DNA of 64,000 nucleotides from Thalassotalea sp. HSM 43 (GTDB lineage: Bacteria > Pseudomonadota > Gammaproteobacteria > Enterobacterales > Alteromonadaceae). Made by a program: the position numbers and the translations under genes. The stretch lies in the NCBI RefSeq assembly GCF_004752005.1, contig NZ_CP038493.1, positions 992,001-1,056,000 on the forward strand. Direction: 5' to 3'. Shown piece after piece: positions 47,360 through 57,296 of this stretch (the first letter of the stretch is position 1; every line of letters starts with the position of its first letter). Below the pieces are notes generated by a model, which saw only the letters and a list, made by a program, of their open reading frames with translations, was not told the DNA's origin and ran no database searches.

Positions 47360-48067
47360 TTATTCAACCAGCAAATTAGAAGTGTCCATATCTTTAGAGA
47401 AATTATCTTCTTCTATGGTGAAGTTATTGGAATGGGTAATGTAAGGATGATCTTCCAAAAATATCTCTATGGCGCGACGCACCTTCATCGAAATAAAATC
47501 GATTTTATCATCAAAGAAATTTTTGCGGTGATCCTCACTATCAAAAATGCCGATAACCTGACCATCTGGGGCAAAAATCGGACAACATAATTCTGATTTC
47601 ACTTTTGCGTCACAACGGTAATACGGACCTTTATGGCTATCAACATCGGCGATATAGTATGGGCGCTTCTCCATAATAACGCGGGTATTGATCGACTTCT
47701 CCAAGTATTCCTCTGATATATCAAATTCAGCTTTACTCATTTCACCGTTATAAACGTATTTGACCAACTTGTCGCCATGACGCAAATATATGCCAAACCA
47801 CAACACATCGGTTTTTGCATGTATCCAGCGCACTAAACGATTCAAACGCGCCAATAAATCCAATAAATTATGCTTTTGCTCTGCAGCCGTGATGCCATGT
47901 ACATCGTCAACATATTGTTCAAGGTTATAGGTGCGACCCGGCTCTTTAAAAATAGGACAGGTACCATCGTCATTGAGTTTAGGCTCAATGTACGTCAGTA
48001 AATGTTCGTGATTATCGAGCACATTAATTGGCTCGTAAAGCACCCCAAGAATATCGAATAAGCGCAT
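47360..48067 (-). CDS. GAF domain protein
   Basis: A 235-residue soluble protein. Residues about 70-210 form a GAF domain with DVLWFGIYLRHGDKLVK, KRPYYIADVDS, CDAKVKSELCCPIFAPDGQVIGIFDSEDH. The central KSELCCPIF segment is like free-methionine-sulfoxide-reductase or nitric-oxide-sensor GAFs. No output domain is present. It may be a sensor or a small-molecule enzyme; I cannot choose. Confidence 0.75.
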   Translation of the reverse strand: MRLFDILGVLYEPINVLDNHEHLLTYIEPKLNDDGTCPIFKEPGRTYNLEQYVDDVHGITAAEQKHNLLDLLARLNRLVRWIHAKTDVLWFGIYLRHGDKLVKYVYNGEMSKAEFDISEEYLEKSINTRVIMEKRPYYIADVDSHKGPYYRCDAKVKSELCCPIFAPDGQVIGIFDSEDHRKNFFDDKIDFISMKVRRAIEIFLEDHPYITHSNNFTIEEDNFSKDMDTSNLLVE

Positions 48068-48343
48068 TATTAATTTTCCACACAGCGAAGTTTTTAGCGA
48101 CAGATTAACATTAGGTTAATCGTTTATTTAACTGGATGTTTAGACGTCTAAACATCTTTAAGTATTATACATATAAAAAGGTGCTTGCCAACTATTTTAT
48201 CGAATTAAGCTCCTCTTAAATGTTGACCTTATGGCGGCAAAAGGCAACTTTTGTAGCAAAAGCATAGATAAGTGTCATCCAGGTACTTGTTTTAAGCGTA
48301 TATGATCCTGTTATACTGAATAAAATAATGAAACGGAAAAGCT

Positions 48344-48754
48344 ATGGAAAACGTGTCAAAACTGTCCGAAATAAACAGTCAAAGTCAGTTGCAACTCGAT
48401 GATGCTACCATCGACATTATTAATCTTAGGTTAAGAACTTTTATTGGCTTTAACCCAGATGAACTGACCAAGCAGCAAGATATTGTTATCAATGCGCAAA
48501 TCAAATATCCCGCGGTAGATGCCTGCCAAACCGACGAAGAAACACAAGCACTCAATTACAAAACCATTACCAAGGCTATGATCCATCATGTCGAAGATGG
48601 TCACTTTAAGCTGCTTGAAAAGCTCACCAAAGATCTATTGGAAATTTGCATGGAGCACAAGCAAGTGAACTTTGCCAAGGTAACCGTAGAAAAGCCGCAC
48701 GCGTTGCGCTTCGCAGATTCGGTATCACTGACTTTAAGCGCCAGTCGTAAGTAG
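48344..48754 (+). CDS. folX: Dihydroneopterin triphosphate 2'-epimerase FolX
   Basis: A 136-residue member of the FolB/FolX fold. INLRLRTFIGFNPDELTKQQDIVINAQI and KLLEKLTKDLLEICMEH are FolX-like. It converts dihydroneopterin triphosphate to the monapterin form. It is followed by folM and folE, so a tetrahydromonapterin pathway is probable. A sigma-70-like TTATACT lies about 35 bases before the ATG. Confidence 0.88.
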   Translation: MENVSKLSEINSQSQLQLDDATIDIINLRLRTFIGFNPDELTKQQDIVINAQIKYPAVDACQTDEETQALNYKTITKAMIHHVEDGHFKLLEKLTKDLLEICMEHKQVNFAKVTVEKPHALRFADSVSLTLSASRK

Positions 48755-48764
48755 AGCAACGACA

Positions 48765-49487
48765 ATGAACAAAGACACCATCATCATTACAGGCGCAGCC
48801 CAGCGCTTGGGGTTAGAGACGGCCAAACACCTGATCGAACAAGGATATCATTTGGTCATTAGCTACCGACGTGATAAGCCGGGAGTGGAACAACTCAACG
48901 CTTTAGGTGCTGATTGTATTCAAGCCGACTTTGCCAATACCCAAGGTATTGAGGATTTTATTGCCACGGTTAAAGCGCGTTATTCGCAAATCCGAGCTAT
49001 TATTCATAATGCCTCAGACTGGCACCCAGAAAACCAACAACTGGCGCCAGATATCTTGATGAACAACATGATGCAAGTTCATGTGCATGCACCGTATCAA
49101 ATTAATTTAGCCTTGCAAGATGCACTTTTTAGCTATGCCGACGCAAAACAAACATGTGCTGATATAATCCATCTCACCGATTACATCGTAGAAACAGGTA
49201 GCAGTAAGCATATTGCATACGCAGCGAGCAAAGCAGCGCTCGCCAACCTAACCTTATCGTTTGCTAAAAAGTTTGCGCCTAAGGTTAAAGTAAATAGCGT
49301 CGCTCCATCGTTAATGTCATTTAATGAGTGGGATGACGACGCTTATCGGCAAAAAACCATCAACAAGTCATTACTTGGCGTCGTTCCTGGTGAGATTGAA
49401 GGGGTTGAAGCACTGCAATATGTGCTTAATAGCCGATACCTAAACGGCCGTACCATATCCATCGACGGTGGTCGACACATACGTTAG
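48765..49487 (+). CDS. folM: Dihydromonapterin reductase FolM (SDR)
   Basis: A 240-residue short-chain dehydrogenase with the NAD(P) loop [13 protein letters not shown], catalytic YAASKAA and the C-terminal [14 protein letters not shown]. It is 10 bases after folX and 14 before folE. Reduces dihydromonapterin to tetrahydromonapterin. Confidence 0.88.
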   Translation: MNKDTIIITGAAQRLGLETAKHLIEQGYHLVISYRRDKPGVEQLNALGADCIQADFANTQGIEDFIATVKARYSQIRAIIHNASDWHPENQQLAPDILMNNMMQVHVHAPYQINLALQDALFSYADAKQTCADIIHLTDYIVETGSSKHIAYAASKAALANLTLSFAKKFAPKVKVNSVAPSLMSFNEWDDDAYRQKTINKSLLGVVPGEIEGVEALQYVLNSRYLNGRTISIDGGRHIR

Positions 49488-49501
49488 TCAGGGAATTACC
49501 T

Positions 49502-50188
49502 ATGAGCAAATCACATAATAGTTTGGCACTTGCTTCACAAAACACAACGATCAGCGATGAAGCGATCCTTGTGCAAAAAGCCTTGATCAAAGCCGGTCTG
49601 GAAACACCAGTCAAAGACAATACCCTCAGCAGCGAGGAAAAGTATCGTCGCATTCGAGACAGTTATACTGACATTTGTAAAACACTGGGGCTCGACTTAA
49701 CTGACGACAGTTTGCAAGAAACCCCACATCGCATTGCCAAAATGTTTGTCAGTGAAATTTTCAGTGGCTTGGACTATCAAAACTTTCCAAAAATAACCGC
49801 CATTGATAATAAGATGCAAATCGATGAAATGGTGATGGTTAAAGACATCGATTTAATAAGCACCTGCGAACACCATTTTGTCACCATCGACGGTTTCGCT
49901 AAGGTTGCCTACATCCCAAACAAAAAAGTCATTGGTTTAAGTAAAATTAATCGCATCGTGCGCTTTTTTGCACAGCGCCCCCAAGTGCAAGAACGATTGA
50001 CCCAACAAATCCTTATCGCCTTAAAAGCGCTACTCAATACCGAGCATGTTGCGGTAAGCATCAACGCCGCTCACTATTGTGTTAAAGCGCGTGGTGTTAT
50101 GGACAGCAACTCCAGTACCGTCACCACAGCATTAAGCGGCTGCTTTAAAGAAAATATGGCCTCGCGCAGTGAATTTTTGAAAGGCTAG
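49502..50188 (+). CDS. folE: GTP cyclohydrolase I FolE
   Basis: Converts GTP to dihydroneopterin triphosphate. The 228-residue protein has [27 protein letters not shown], the zinc ligands in [12 protein letters not shown] and HYCVKARG. Close to E. coli FolE over its length. It is the third gene of folX-folM-folE. Confidence 0.95.
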   Translation: MSKSHNSLALASQNTTISDEAILVQKALIKAGLETPVKDNTLSSEEKYRRIRDSYTDICKTLGLDLTDDSLQETPHRIAKMFVSEIFSGLDYQNFPKITAIDNKMQIDEMVMVKDIDLISTCEHHFVTIDGFAKVAYIPNKKVIGLSKINRIVRFFAQRPQVQERLTQQILIALKALLNTEHVAVSINAAHYCVKARGVMDSNSSTVTTALSGCFKENMASRSEFLKG

Positions 50189-50241
50189 ACCCTGTTAATC
50201 GATTTGTGCCATACTCTGCAAAAGCATTAAGGGAGCCGATT

Positions 50242-50508
50242 ATGGCAATGAAAAAGATAAAGCACGAAGCGGAACTATTGAAAGTCGCTTTAAGGGTTGG
50301 CGAAGGGTATGCTGTTAAGCGCGGTTATAGTGCATTTTCTGGTACCGATTCGGCAAAGCAAAAAGTTGAAGCCTTGTATCGCTTATTGGTAAATGACAAG
50401 CTGATTACGCCGGTACCGGAAGATAAAGCAGACCAGCCTATGATGAAACACAAATTGGCGTTATGGATCGCCAAACAGTTGCCTGAAGGCCACCCTCTCC
50501 TTAAGTAG
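50242..50508 (+). CDS. DUF5062 family protein
   Basis: An 88-residue protein beginning MAMKKIKHEAELLKVALRVGEGYA, ending HPLLK. It matches my memory of DUF5062 proteins from Vibrio and Shewanella, of unknown function. ATG 50242 follows AAGGGAG and is preferred over the longer frame from 50206. Confidence 0.78.
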   Translation: MAMKKIKHEAELLKVALRVGEGYAVKRGYSAFSGTDSAKQKVEALYRLLVNDKLITPVPEDKADQPMMKHKLALWIAKQLPEGHPLLK

Positions 50509-50522
50509 CTACGCCAGTAGCC

Positions 50523-50966
50523 CTACAAATTTATGTAAATGTTCTGCGTGCGCGTCTGACGCTCACCCGCAATCAGTGCTTCAACAACGACGGTCAGGGT
50601 GTGATAGCCCTGACCTTTTGGCATAACAGCAATATTTAACGTACCGTTTTTATCGGCAACATCAATCACTTCATCGGCAAGCAAGGTTAGCTTACTGCTG
50701 CTATTTACCAGCACTTTAACATCTTCGCTATCTGCAGGCAGTCGGTAACCAATTTTGACATCACCAGGGACATCAGGGGTCAAACGGATTTGCTGTTTGT
50801 AATCAAGAGTGATGGTTGGCTTAGCAAACATGGGATCGTTATACATGCTGGCATCGATATGACCAAACATTGGATCAAACCCAGCGCCATGGTTTTCACA
50901 GGCCTGTGTCGAAAAAAACATTAACGAAGCTGCTAAAGTTAATACTTTTGTTGGTTTGATGATCAT
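50523..50966 (-). CDS. Exported protein of unknown function
   Basis: A 147-residue protein with a signal peptide ending near STQAC and a beta-rich body (ITLDYKQQIRLTPDVPGDVKIGYRL, GYHTLTVVVEALIAGERQTRTQNIYI). It looks like an immunoglobulin-like sandwich but no family is evident. Two cysteines occur only in the signal region, so lipidation cannot be excluded. Confidence 0.6.
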   Translation of the reverse strand: MIIKPTKVLTLAASLMFFSTQACENHGAGFDPMFGHIDASMYNDPMFAKPTITLDYKQQIRLTPDVPGDVKIGYRLPADSEDVKVLVNSSSKLTLLADEVIDVADKNGTLNIAVMPKGQGYHTLTVVVEALIAGERQTRTQNIYINL

Positions 50967-51137
50967 CTCGTTTATCCTGCTGTAATTCGCTTTATTCCTA
51001 AATGAGCCAGCATTAGCGCATTTGAGTGGGCCAAGGTTAGCACATTATTGCCGTTATTATAAATGTAAAAAAGCGCGACCGTAATCACGCTTTTGTTATT
51101 AATTTGTATCTCACCGTCACAATGACATGTTCGGCGT

Positions 51138-52379
51138 TTAATGTGCCTTACGAGCAACAAAGTGTACCGTTGAAATAGAGCGCTCAATAAACGCACCTTC
51201 ACAATACCCTAAGTAATATAGCCAAAGCTTCTTAAAGCGTTCGTCATAGCCATAATTAAGCAACTCGTTCCAGCTCGCTAAAAATCGCTCACGCCAACAA
51301 TGCAAGGTTTTCGCATAATCTAAGCCAATATCATCAAGTTGATGTAATACCATATTGGTGCGTTGACTCAATTTTTTACTCATCAATTGAACCGATGGTA
51401 AAAAGCCGCCGGGAAAAATATAACGCTGAATGAAATCAACATTGTTAAGATACGATTCAAATCGTTGATCAGCAATGGTTATCGCTTGAATGAGCATTTT
51501 GCCACCGGGTTTGAGACGCGCATTACATTGGCTGAAAAAGCTGTCCATATACTCATAGCCAACCGCTTCGATCATCTCAATTGAGACTAATTTGTCAAAC
51601 TGGCCTTGCAAGTCACGATAGTCTTGCTTCAACAAGGTAATCTGTTGCTGCAATCCTTGCGCGGCAATTTGTTGTTTAGCGTATTGGTATTGCTCTTCAG
51701 AAATGGTGGTGGTGGTAACATGCACACCGTAATGCTTTGCAGCGAAAATCGCCAAACCGCCCCAGCCAGTGCCAATTTCAAGAAGCTGGTCACCTGGTTC
51801 TAAGGCTAATTTATCGCAAATGGCACGCAGTTTATTTTGCTGTGCCTGGTCCAAGTCCATACTGCCTTCGCTGAAAATAGCGCTAGAGTACATCATCGAC
51901 GGGTCCAGAAAGCGGCTATATAACTCATTTCCTAGGTCATAATGCGCTAAAATATTTTGTTTCGAACCTGAGTGAGAATTACGATTACCGCGGTGAAACA
52001 CTTTGTTTTTGATCCGGCTCAACCAGGCCATTTTTTGTTCCAGTTGATCGGTTTGTGATTGCGCTCGGGCAAACAAGCGAATCACCTCTGTTAAGTTCGG
52101 ACTTGACCACATTCCCTCAATAAACGCCTCTGCCGCGCCAATGCTGCCACCTTTGACAAAGCGTTGGTAAGCGGCGCCGTCGTGAATGTGCACAATACCG
52201 TTGAGCGCTTCAGGATAGTGATGCCCTTGGTTGTCACCAAACTGATATTCTTCGTCGCCTTCAATGACCACCAGTTGACCTACATCGAGTCGTTGTAAAA
52301 TCGAAAATACCAGACTTCGACAGCGTTTTTGAATCCAGGTTAACGATGCTGTTGACTCTCTAGAAACTATGCCTTCCAC
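51138..52379 (-). CDS. Cyclopropane-fatty-acid synthase family methyltransferase
   Basis: A 413-residue SAM-dependent enzyme of the Cfa family. SAM motif LLEIGTGWGGLAIFAAKHYG, the ISEEQYQYAKQQI segment, SIEMIEAVGYEYMDSFF and PGGKMLIQAITI are all family marks. It probably methylates unsaturated acyl chains of membrane phospholipids. GTG start at 52379 with AGGAT upstream. It is last in the NTF2-SDR-amine oxidase-DUF1365-Cfa operon, a lipid-modifying set that is tied to ECF/ChrR control in other bacteria. Confidence 0.88.
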   Translation of the reverse strand: MEGIVSRESTASLTWIQKRCRSLVFSILQRLDVGQLVVIEGDEEYQFGDNQGHHYPEALNGIVHIHDGAAYQRFVKGGSIGAAEAFIEGMWSSPNLTEVIRLFARAQSQTDQLEQKMAWLSRIKNKVFHRGNRNSHSGSKQNILAHYDLGNELYSRFLDPSMMYSSAIFSEGSMDLDQAQQNKLRAICDKLALEPGDQLLEIGTGWGGLAIFAAKHYGVHVTTTTISEEQYQYAKQQIAAQGLQQQITLLKQDYRDLQGQFDKLVSIEMIEAVGYEYMDSFFSQCNARLKPGGKMLIQAITIADQRFESYLNNVDFIQRYIFPGGFLPSVQLMSKKLSQRTNMVLHQLDDIGLDYAKTLHCWRERFLASWNELLNYGYDERFKKLWLYYLGYCEGAFIERSISTVHFVARKAH

Positions 52380-52393
52380 TATTCATCCTACCT

Positions 52394-53221
52394 TTATTTA
52401 TTTGTCATCGTCTGTGCATCTGCTTGTTTATCATTTTGTTTTGCAGACGCTGACGCTTGTTGTTTACCCTGTTGATACGGAACAAATTTAATCCGCTTTA
52501 AAAATAATTTCAGGGCTTGATAATAAATACCTGCAACCACCTTTACGGTCATCGCCGGTAACTGCAACCATACCGCTAACATATGTTTGGCGTTTAATGA
52601 CGTTGCTTTGAGGGCCAAAGTGGCATCAAATACGTGTTCGCCGTGGCTGCGTTTGTTTTCAATATGTACCAGTAAATTATTACTATTTTGTGATGGTGCT
52701 TTGATACGCCAGTGATATTGCATGGCAAGATCCATAAACGGCGATACGTGAAAATCCTTATCGCTGATCATTTCTTGCTGCATATCAATTAAATAATAAT
52801 GACGTTCGTTCCATGGCGTATTGCTCACCTCGGCCAGCATATATCGGCAATTACCACAGTCACTTTTGCCATAACAAAAGTAAAAGTTTGCTGGTGAAAA
52901 ATACAAACCAAAACAACGTGCTTGCACTAACATCATGACCTCGCCATCAGGCATAACACCACCCAATTGCGTCACTTTATGGCTTATACGTTGTCGTAAT
53001 GAACCTGGTTCACCGCAAACATAATCGCTTTCAACCAAACGAACCGGGTTAAACCATGAATAGCCAAAAATACGGCCAAATTTTTTCTTGCTCATAACCT
53101 CATTAACGTTGAGTCCGAGCATGTATAAGCTGTAGTTAAAATGATGTGATTTAGGCACAAAGCGACGGTGGCGAACATTGCCATGAAAAATCTGACTTTG
53201 AAGTGGCATACGATGCGCCAT
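52394..53221 (-). CDS. DUF1365 family protein
   Basis: A 275-residue protein with SQIFHGNVRHRRFVPKSHHFNYSLYML, FNPVRLVESDYVCGEPGSL, CFGLYFSPANFYFCYG and DKDFHVSPFMDL, all DUF1365 marks. Function unknown; it is constantly next to the FAD oxidase and Cfa-like genes. ATG 53221 follows GGGGA and fits homologues better than 53236 or 53272. Confidence 0.88.
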   Translation of the reverse strand: MAHRMPLQSQIFHGNVRHRRFVPKSHHFNYSLYMLGLNVNEVMSKKKFGRIFGYSWFNPVRLVESDYVCGEPGSLRQRISHKVTQLGGVMPDGEVMMLVQARCFGLYFSPANFYFCYGKSDCGNCRYMLAEVSNTPWNERHYYLIDMQQEMISDKDFHVSPFMDLAMQYHWRIKAPSQNSNNLLVHIENKRSHGEHVFDATLALKATSLNAKHMLAVWLQLPAMTVKVVAGIYYQALKLFLKRIKFVPYQQGKQQASASAKQNDKQADAQTMTNK

Positions 53222-53237
53222 CTTTTCCCCAATCATG

Positions 53238-54491
53238 TTACAAATAACACTCAAATCGTTGACCAACATCAACGGCGCTTCTTACGCCATCTTCATGAAA
53301 GCCGTTATACCAATAAGCGCCGGCAAAATGGGTGCGATTTTGCCCACAAATGCTGTCTCGTTGCTGTTGTGCTTGCATCGAATCAACATTAAACACCGGA
53401 TGGTGGTAGACAAATTTTCGCAGGATTTTAGCCTCATCAATGTCGTCATTTTGATTTAAGGTGACACAAAATGTAATGTCTGTTTCTAGCCCCTGCAATA
53501 TATTCATATTGTAGGTGACGCTGGCAGGTTTATCCCTATTGGCGGATAATTGATAGTTCCAACTGGCCCAAGCTTTGCGTCGGTCCGGCAGCAGCGCCCG
53601 GTCTGTATGCAAGACCACATCATTGGCGCTATATGGAATGTTGCCAAGTACTCTTTGTTCATCATCACTGGCATCGTCTAGTAACGCCAGCGCTTGGTCA
53701 GAATGACAGGCTAATATAACCTCATCAAAATCCTGCTCGCTGCCATCCGCCATTAACAATGTCACCTTGTCTTGTTGTCGCTTAATCGAATCAATATCGG
53801 CATTGAGATGGATATTATCTTTGAACGGTGCAATAAGTGGCTCAATGTAATTGCGTGAGCCGCCAGGGATAACATACCATTGCGGTCGGTCAGCGATATT
53901 CAGTAATCCATGGTTATGGAAAAAGCGGACAAAAAAGTGGAATTGGAATTGATTCATTTGCTCAAGAGAACTTGACCAAATTGCCGCACCCATAGGTAAA
54001 ATATAGTGCTCAGCAAAGAACTCACTGAAACCTTGTTGCTGTAAAAACTCACCCAGTGTCAGTTCCATACCATGCTGGTTGTCTTCAAAGGCCAATTTAC
54101 ATGCTTTGTTAAAACGCAAAATCTCGCCAATCAAAGACCAAAATTTAGGTCTCAGTATATTGCGTCGTTGCGCAAACAAGGTATCGAGATTATGGCCATT
54201 ATATTCAAGTTTGCTTTGACAATTGTGCACAGAGAAACTCATCTCTGTTTCTTGTTTGTCGACGCCTATATTGGCCAACAACTTTAAAAAATTAGGGTAG
54301 GTTTTGTCGTTGCAGACAATAAATCCGGTATCAATAGCGAACGATTGCCCTTCAACTTCGACGTCGACAGTGGCTGTATGCCCGCCAATATAATTATTTT
54401 TTTCAAACACAGTTACGTGATGTTTTTGCGATAACAACCAGGCGCTGGTTAAGCCAGATATGCCTGAGCCAATAACGGCGATTCTTTTCAT
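53238..54491 (-). CDS. FAD-dependent amine-oxidase-family protein (lipid-modification cluster)
   Basis: A 417-residue flavoprotein with the dinucleotide loop IAVIGSGISGLTSAWLLS, FEKNNYIGGHTATVDV and the C-terminal HFAGAYWYNGFHEDGVRSA. It belongs to the NAD(P)-binding/amine oxidase family found with DUF1365 and Cfa-like genes, probably acting on acyl chains. ATG 54491 with AGGAG upstream is preferred to 54524. Confidence 0.88.
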   Translation of the reverse strand: MKRIAVIGSGISGLTSAWLLSQKHHVTVFEKNNYIGGHTATVDVEVEGQSFAIDTGFIVCNDKTYPNFLKLLANIGVDKQETEMSFSVHNCQSKLEYNGHNLDTLFAQRRNILRPKFWSLIGEILRFNKACKLAFEDNQHGMELTLGEFLQQQGFSEFFAEHYILPMGAAIWSSSLEQMNQFQFHFFVRFFHNHGLLNIADRPQWYVIPGGSRNYIEPLIAPFKDNIHLNADIDSIKRQQDKVTLLMADGSEQDFDEVILACHSDQALALLDDASDDEQRVLGNIPYSANDVVLHTDRALLPDRRKAWASWNYQLSANRDKPASVTYNMNILQGLETDITFCVTLNQNDDIDEAKILRKFVYHHPVFNVDSMQAQQQRDSICGQNRTHFAGAYWYNGFHEDGVRSAVDVGQRFECYL

Positions 54492-54496
54492 TTGCT

Positions 54497-55207
54497 TTAG
54501 CTCCTGCAAGCAATTTTGGTCCATAGTTTTGTCGGTAATAACGATAATAACGACAAAAGCCAGGTTAAACGTCTAGGGAATTGCAAGTAATGCTTACCTT
54601 GGCTTACCCCATTATAAATTCTTGTTGCTGCCTCATCGCTAGTCATTAAAAACGGCATAGCGAAATTATTTTTGTCGGTCAAAGGGGTTTTGATAAACCC
54701 TGGATGAACGAGGGTTACGTCGATGCCGTGCTGATGCAGATCAATACGTAAACTATTGGCCAAATAATCCATCGCCGCTTTTGAGGCACCGTATGCTTCT
54801 GCTCTTGGCAATGGCAATTTGGTCACGCTGGATGAGACAAAAACAATACGCGTACCTGACGATAAGCCAGGTAATAATGTTTGCAAAATAGTCGCCACCG
54901 ATAAGGTATTTACCTCCAGCACACGTCGAAACAAGTTTGCACTGAAGCTTTTAACGTCATCGATGTATTCGCAATTGCCAGCATTAATTATCACCAAATC
55001 GAGATCATCAATAGTCGACAATGCCTGCTCGGTTTGCTGTTCATCGGTGACATCAAAACATAAACCTTCGATATGAGTATGCTCGGCAATTTGCGACAAT
55101 ACGTCCTGATTGCGACCACAAGCAACGACATAATGGTCATTCTTGGCGTACAGCTTTGCTAACGCTAATCCGATACCTGAGGTTGCACCAGTGATCAGTA
55201 CTTTCAT
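54497..55207 (-). CDS. Short-chain dehydrogenase/reductase
   Basis: A 236-residue SDR with TGATSGIGLALAKLYA, NAG motif (VIINAGN), and catalytic Ser-Tyr-Lys (VSSSVTKL, YGASKAA). Its start overlaps the upstream NTF2-like stop by four bases (ATGA). The substrate is unknown; cluster position suggests lipid or aldehyde chemistry. Confidence 0.9.
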   Translation of the reverse strand: MKVLITGATSGIGLALAKLYAKNDHYVVACGRNQDVLSQIAEHTHIEGLCFDVTDEQQTEQALSTIDDLDLVIINAGNCEYIDDVKSFSANLFRRVLEVNTLSVATILQTLLPGLSSGTRIVFVSSSVTKLPLPRAEAYGASKAAMDYLANSLRIDLHQHGIDVTLVHPGFIKTPLTDKNNFAMPFLMTSDEAATRIYNGVSQGKHYLQFPRRLTWLLSLLSLLPTKLWTKIACRS

Positions 55208-55674
55208 TGGCCAGCTCGTTGCTTGATGGCTTTGATAATGCGGCCAACGACAGGGATGTGTTCATATAACATCGCCCCCACATCGAGGTAATCACGATGA
55301 TAAATAACCTTTCCTTGGGCTTGCTTAATGTGACTGTGACCGTCTACGCTGACCGGGTCGCCACCATTGAGTTTTGGGTGGGCGAACTGCATTTGCCAAT
55401 AGATCGCGGCTTGCTCATCACCGGGGATGACCTCATTGATGCGAAACGTACACGCACTTAAGTTGCTATACAACGCCGCAAAATATTGATTCAGGTTTTG
55501 ATAACCATGTACCTTGTGCATAGGGTCTTCAAACAATACGTCTGAATGGTATATGCGCTCAAGCAAGTCGAGGTTGTCGGTAGACAACTGCTGATATACC
55601 TCAACAAAGTTGTTTAACCAACCTGGGTAACCGCCTTGTGTGTCGAGCGATTGATGTGTTGCTGAATTATCCAT
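55204..55674 (-). CDS. NTF2-like (SnoaL-type) protein
   Basis: A 156-residue alpha/beta cone protein. LLERIYHSDVLFEDPMHKVHGYQNLNQYF and QMQFAHPKLNGGDPVSVDGHSHIKQ fit the family. ATG 55674 with GGATAA upstream is preferred to TTG 55686. First gene of the lipid-modification operon; function unknown. Confidence 0.85.
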   Translation of the reverse strand: MDNSATHQSLDTQGGYPGWLNNFVEVYQQLSTDNLDLLERIYHSDVLFEDPMHKVHGYQNLNQYFAALYSNLSACTFRINEVIPGDEQAAIYWQMQFAHPKLNGGDPVSVDGHSHIKQAQGKVIYHRDYLDVGAMLYEHIPVVGRIIKAIKQRAGQ

Positions 55675-55898
55675 AATTTTATCCAAAATTATTAGCTTAT
55701 GCGCAAACTGCTTACTTTAACTTAGTATAGATAACACATTGTTTCACAATATCATTTCAATACAATGCGCTATATCAGCTAAACAATCAAATATGAACAA
55801 AAGTACAAACATGCTTAGGTTCAAAGAGAATGCTTAAAAGTAGCCGGTCCTGCGGTTATTGGAATTATCGTCTTGGTCTAGGAAATGTTTGGCGCTTA

Positions 55899-57296
55899 CT
55901 AAACCGCTTGCTTATAAAATTGCAGTGCCGACAAACGTGCTTGCTTGTGTTCTACAATGGCTGGCCAGTAACATGTCAGGCCCTGCTCTTTAATATAATC
56001 GTGTGGAAAATGAATATATTTATCAGGCACATGCGCTAGCTCTGGTAAATATCTACGGATAAAATTGCCATCTGGATCAAACTTTTTACTTTGGCTGATA
56101 GGATTAAATATACGAAAGTACGGTTGCGCATCACAGCCTGTGCCAGACGCCCATTGCCAACCACCATTGTTGGCTGCGAGATCCGCATCTATCAATTGTT
56201 GACTGAAAAACCTTTCACCAAGCCGCCAATCCAACAGTAAATGCTTGGTTAAAAAGCTGGCCACTATCATTCGCAAGCGATTGTGCATCCAACCAGTTTG
56301 CAGTAACTGACGCATAGCCGCATCGACAATCGGATACCCTGTTTTGCCCTGTTGCCAGGCACGTAATTTTTGTTCATCAAAGTGCCAAGGCAAGCTGTCG
56401 TATTTGCCATTAAAATTTTCGCCCATGGCAAGTTTAGGGAAATGATGCAGCAGATGACGGTAAAACTCTCGCCAAACCAGTTCATTTAAAAAGGTGAAAA
56501 TGCCACCCGATTGCCGGCTTAGTAAATCCGGATCACGGCTCAACAACAATGCCAAGACGTATCTAGGGCTGATTGCCCCTATCGCCAAATAGGCAGATAA
56601 CCCGGAGGTTCCTTTCACTGATGGAATGTCCCTGTGCTGCTCATAATCGCTGACCTTTTCTTGTAAAAAGCTTGGCAGAATGTGGTGCATCATGTCAGTT
56701 GCCAACGGCCATTTAAGCGAACACTGCCTTTTAAAAGCCGTATCTATTGGCAGCATTTGTTGCTCGCTTATGGCAGCGAGTTGTAATGTTTGCGGTTGAT
56801 AATTGAAGCCCTGATTGAGCAAATGTGCGAGCCAAGCACGGCGAAATGGCGTATAGACTTTATACATCTCTCCTTGCTTGTTTCGAATAGCGCCTTTGTT
56901 GACGATTACATCGGCTTCAAACAAGGTTAATGCCATCCCCGATTGTTGTAATTGTTGGTCTCGGCGTCTCTCGTTGATTTCAAGCTCTGCATTTGCAACC
57001 ACCTGAGATATGCTATGACGCTGGCAATAATCTTGTAAAAATAATGCTTGTTCGGCAAAGTCCTCAACTTCGACTACCTGCAACGTTACGCCGAACGCTT
57101 TGAGTTGTTGCTGCAATAAGGCAACGTGGCGCAACATAAAATCAACTTTAATGGCTGACAGGTTATGCGCTTGCCATTGTCCTGGAGTGGTAAAATAAAT
57201 GGCCTTAGTCAGGCCATTATCAAGTGCGTATTTAACAGCAGGGTTATCTTGCAACCTCAGGTCATTACGAAACCAAAGCAAGATATCAGTAGCCAT
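55899..57296 (-). CDS. phrB: Deoxyribodipyrimidine photolyase PhrB
   Basis: Light-driven repair of cyclobutane pyrimidine dimers. The 465-residue protein has the antenna-domain start ILLWFRNDLRLQDNPAV and the FAD-domain motifs AYLAIGAISPRYVL, ELVWREFYRHLLHHFP, GYPIVDAAMRQL and WMHNRLRMIVASFL. Its 5' end overlaps the upstream DUF523/DUF1722 gene by 11 bases, so the two are co-transcribed from an ECF-type promoter. Confidence 0.94.
   Translation of the reverse strand: MATDILLWFRNDLRLQDNPAVKYALDNGLTKAIYFTTPGQWQAHNLSAIKVDFMLRHVALLQQQLKAFGVTLQVVEVEDFAEQALFLQDYCQRHSISQVVANAELEINERRRDQQLQQSGMALTLFEADVIVNKGAIRNKQGEMYKVYTPFRRAWLAHLLNQGFNYQPQTLQLAAISEQQMLPIDTAFKRQCSLKWPLATDMMHHILPSFLQEKVSDYEQHRDIPSVKGTSGLSAYLAIGAISPRYVLALLLSRDPDLLSRQSGGIFTFLNELVWREFYRHLLHHFPKLAMGENFNGKYDSLPWHFDEQKLRAWQQGKTGYPIVDAAMRQLLQTGWMHNRLRMIVASFLTKHLLLDWRLGERFFSQQLIDADLAANNGGWQWASGTGCDAQPYFRIFNPISQSKKFDPDGNFIRRYLPELAHVPDKYIHFPHDYIKEQGLTCYWPAIVEHKQARLSALQFYKQAV

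Noticed and set aside
48303-48308. TGATCC upstream of folX as an ECF promoter
   Set aside because: No CGTA at the right spacing, and a sigma-70-like TTATACT nearby explains transcription better.
55738-55750. Palindrome ATTGT-N3-ACAAT before the NTF2-like gene as a regulator site
   Set aside because: Short, single occurrence, and no regulator gene nearby to support it.
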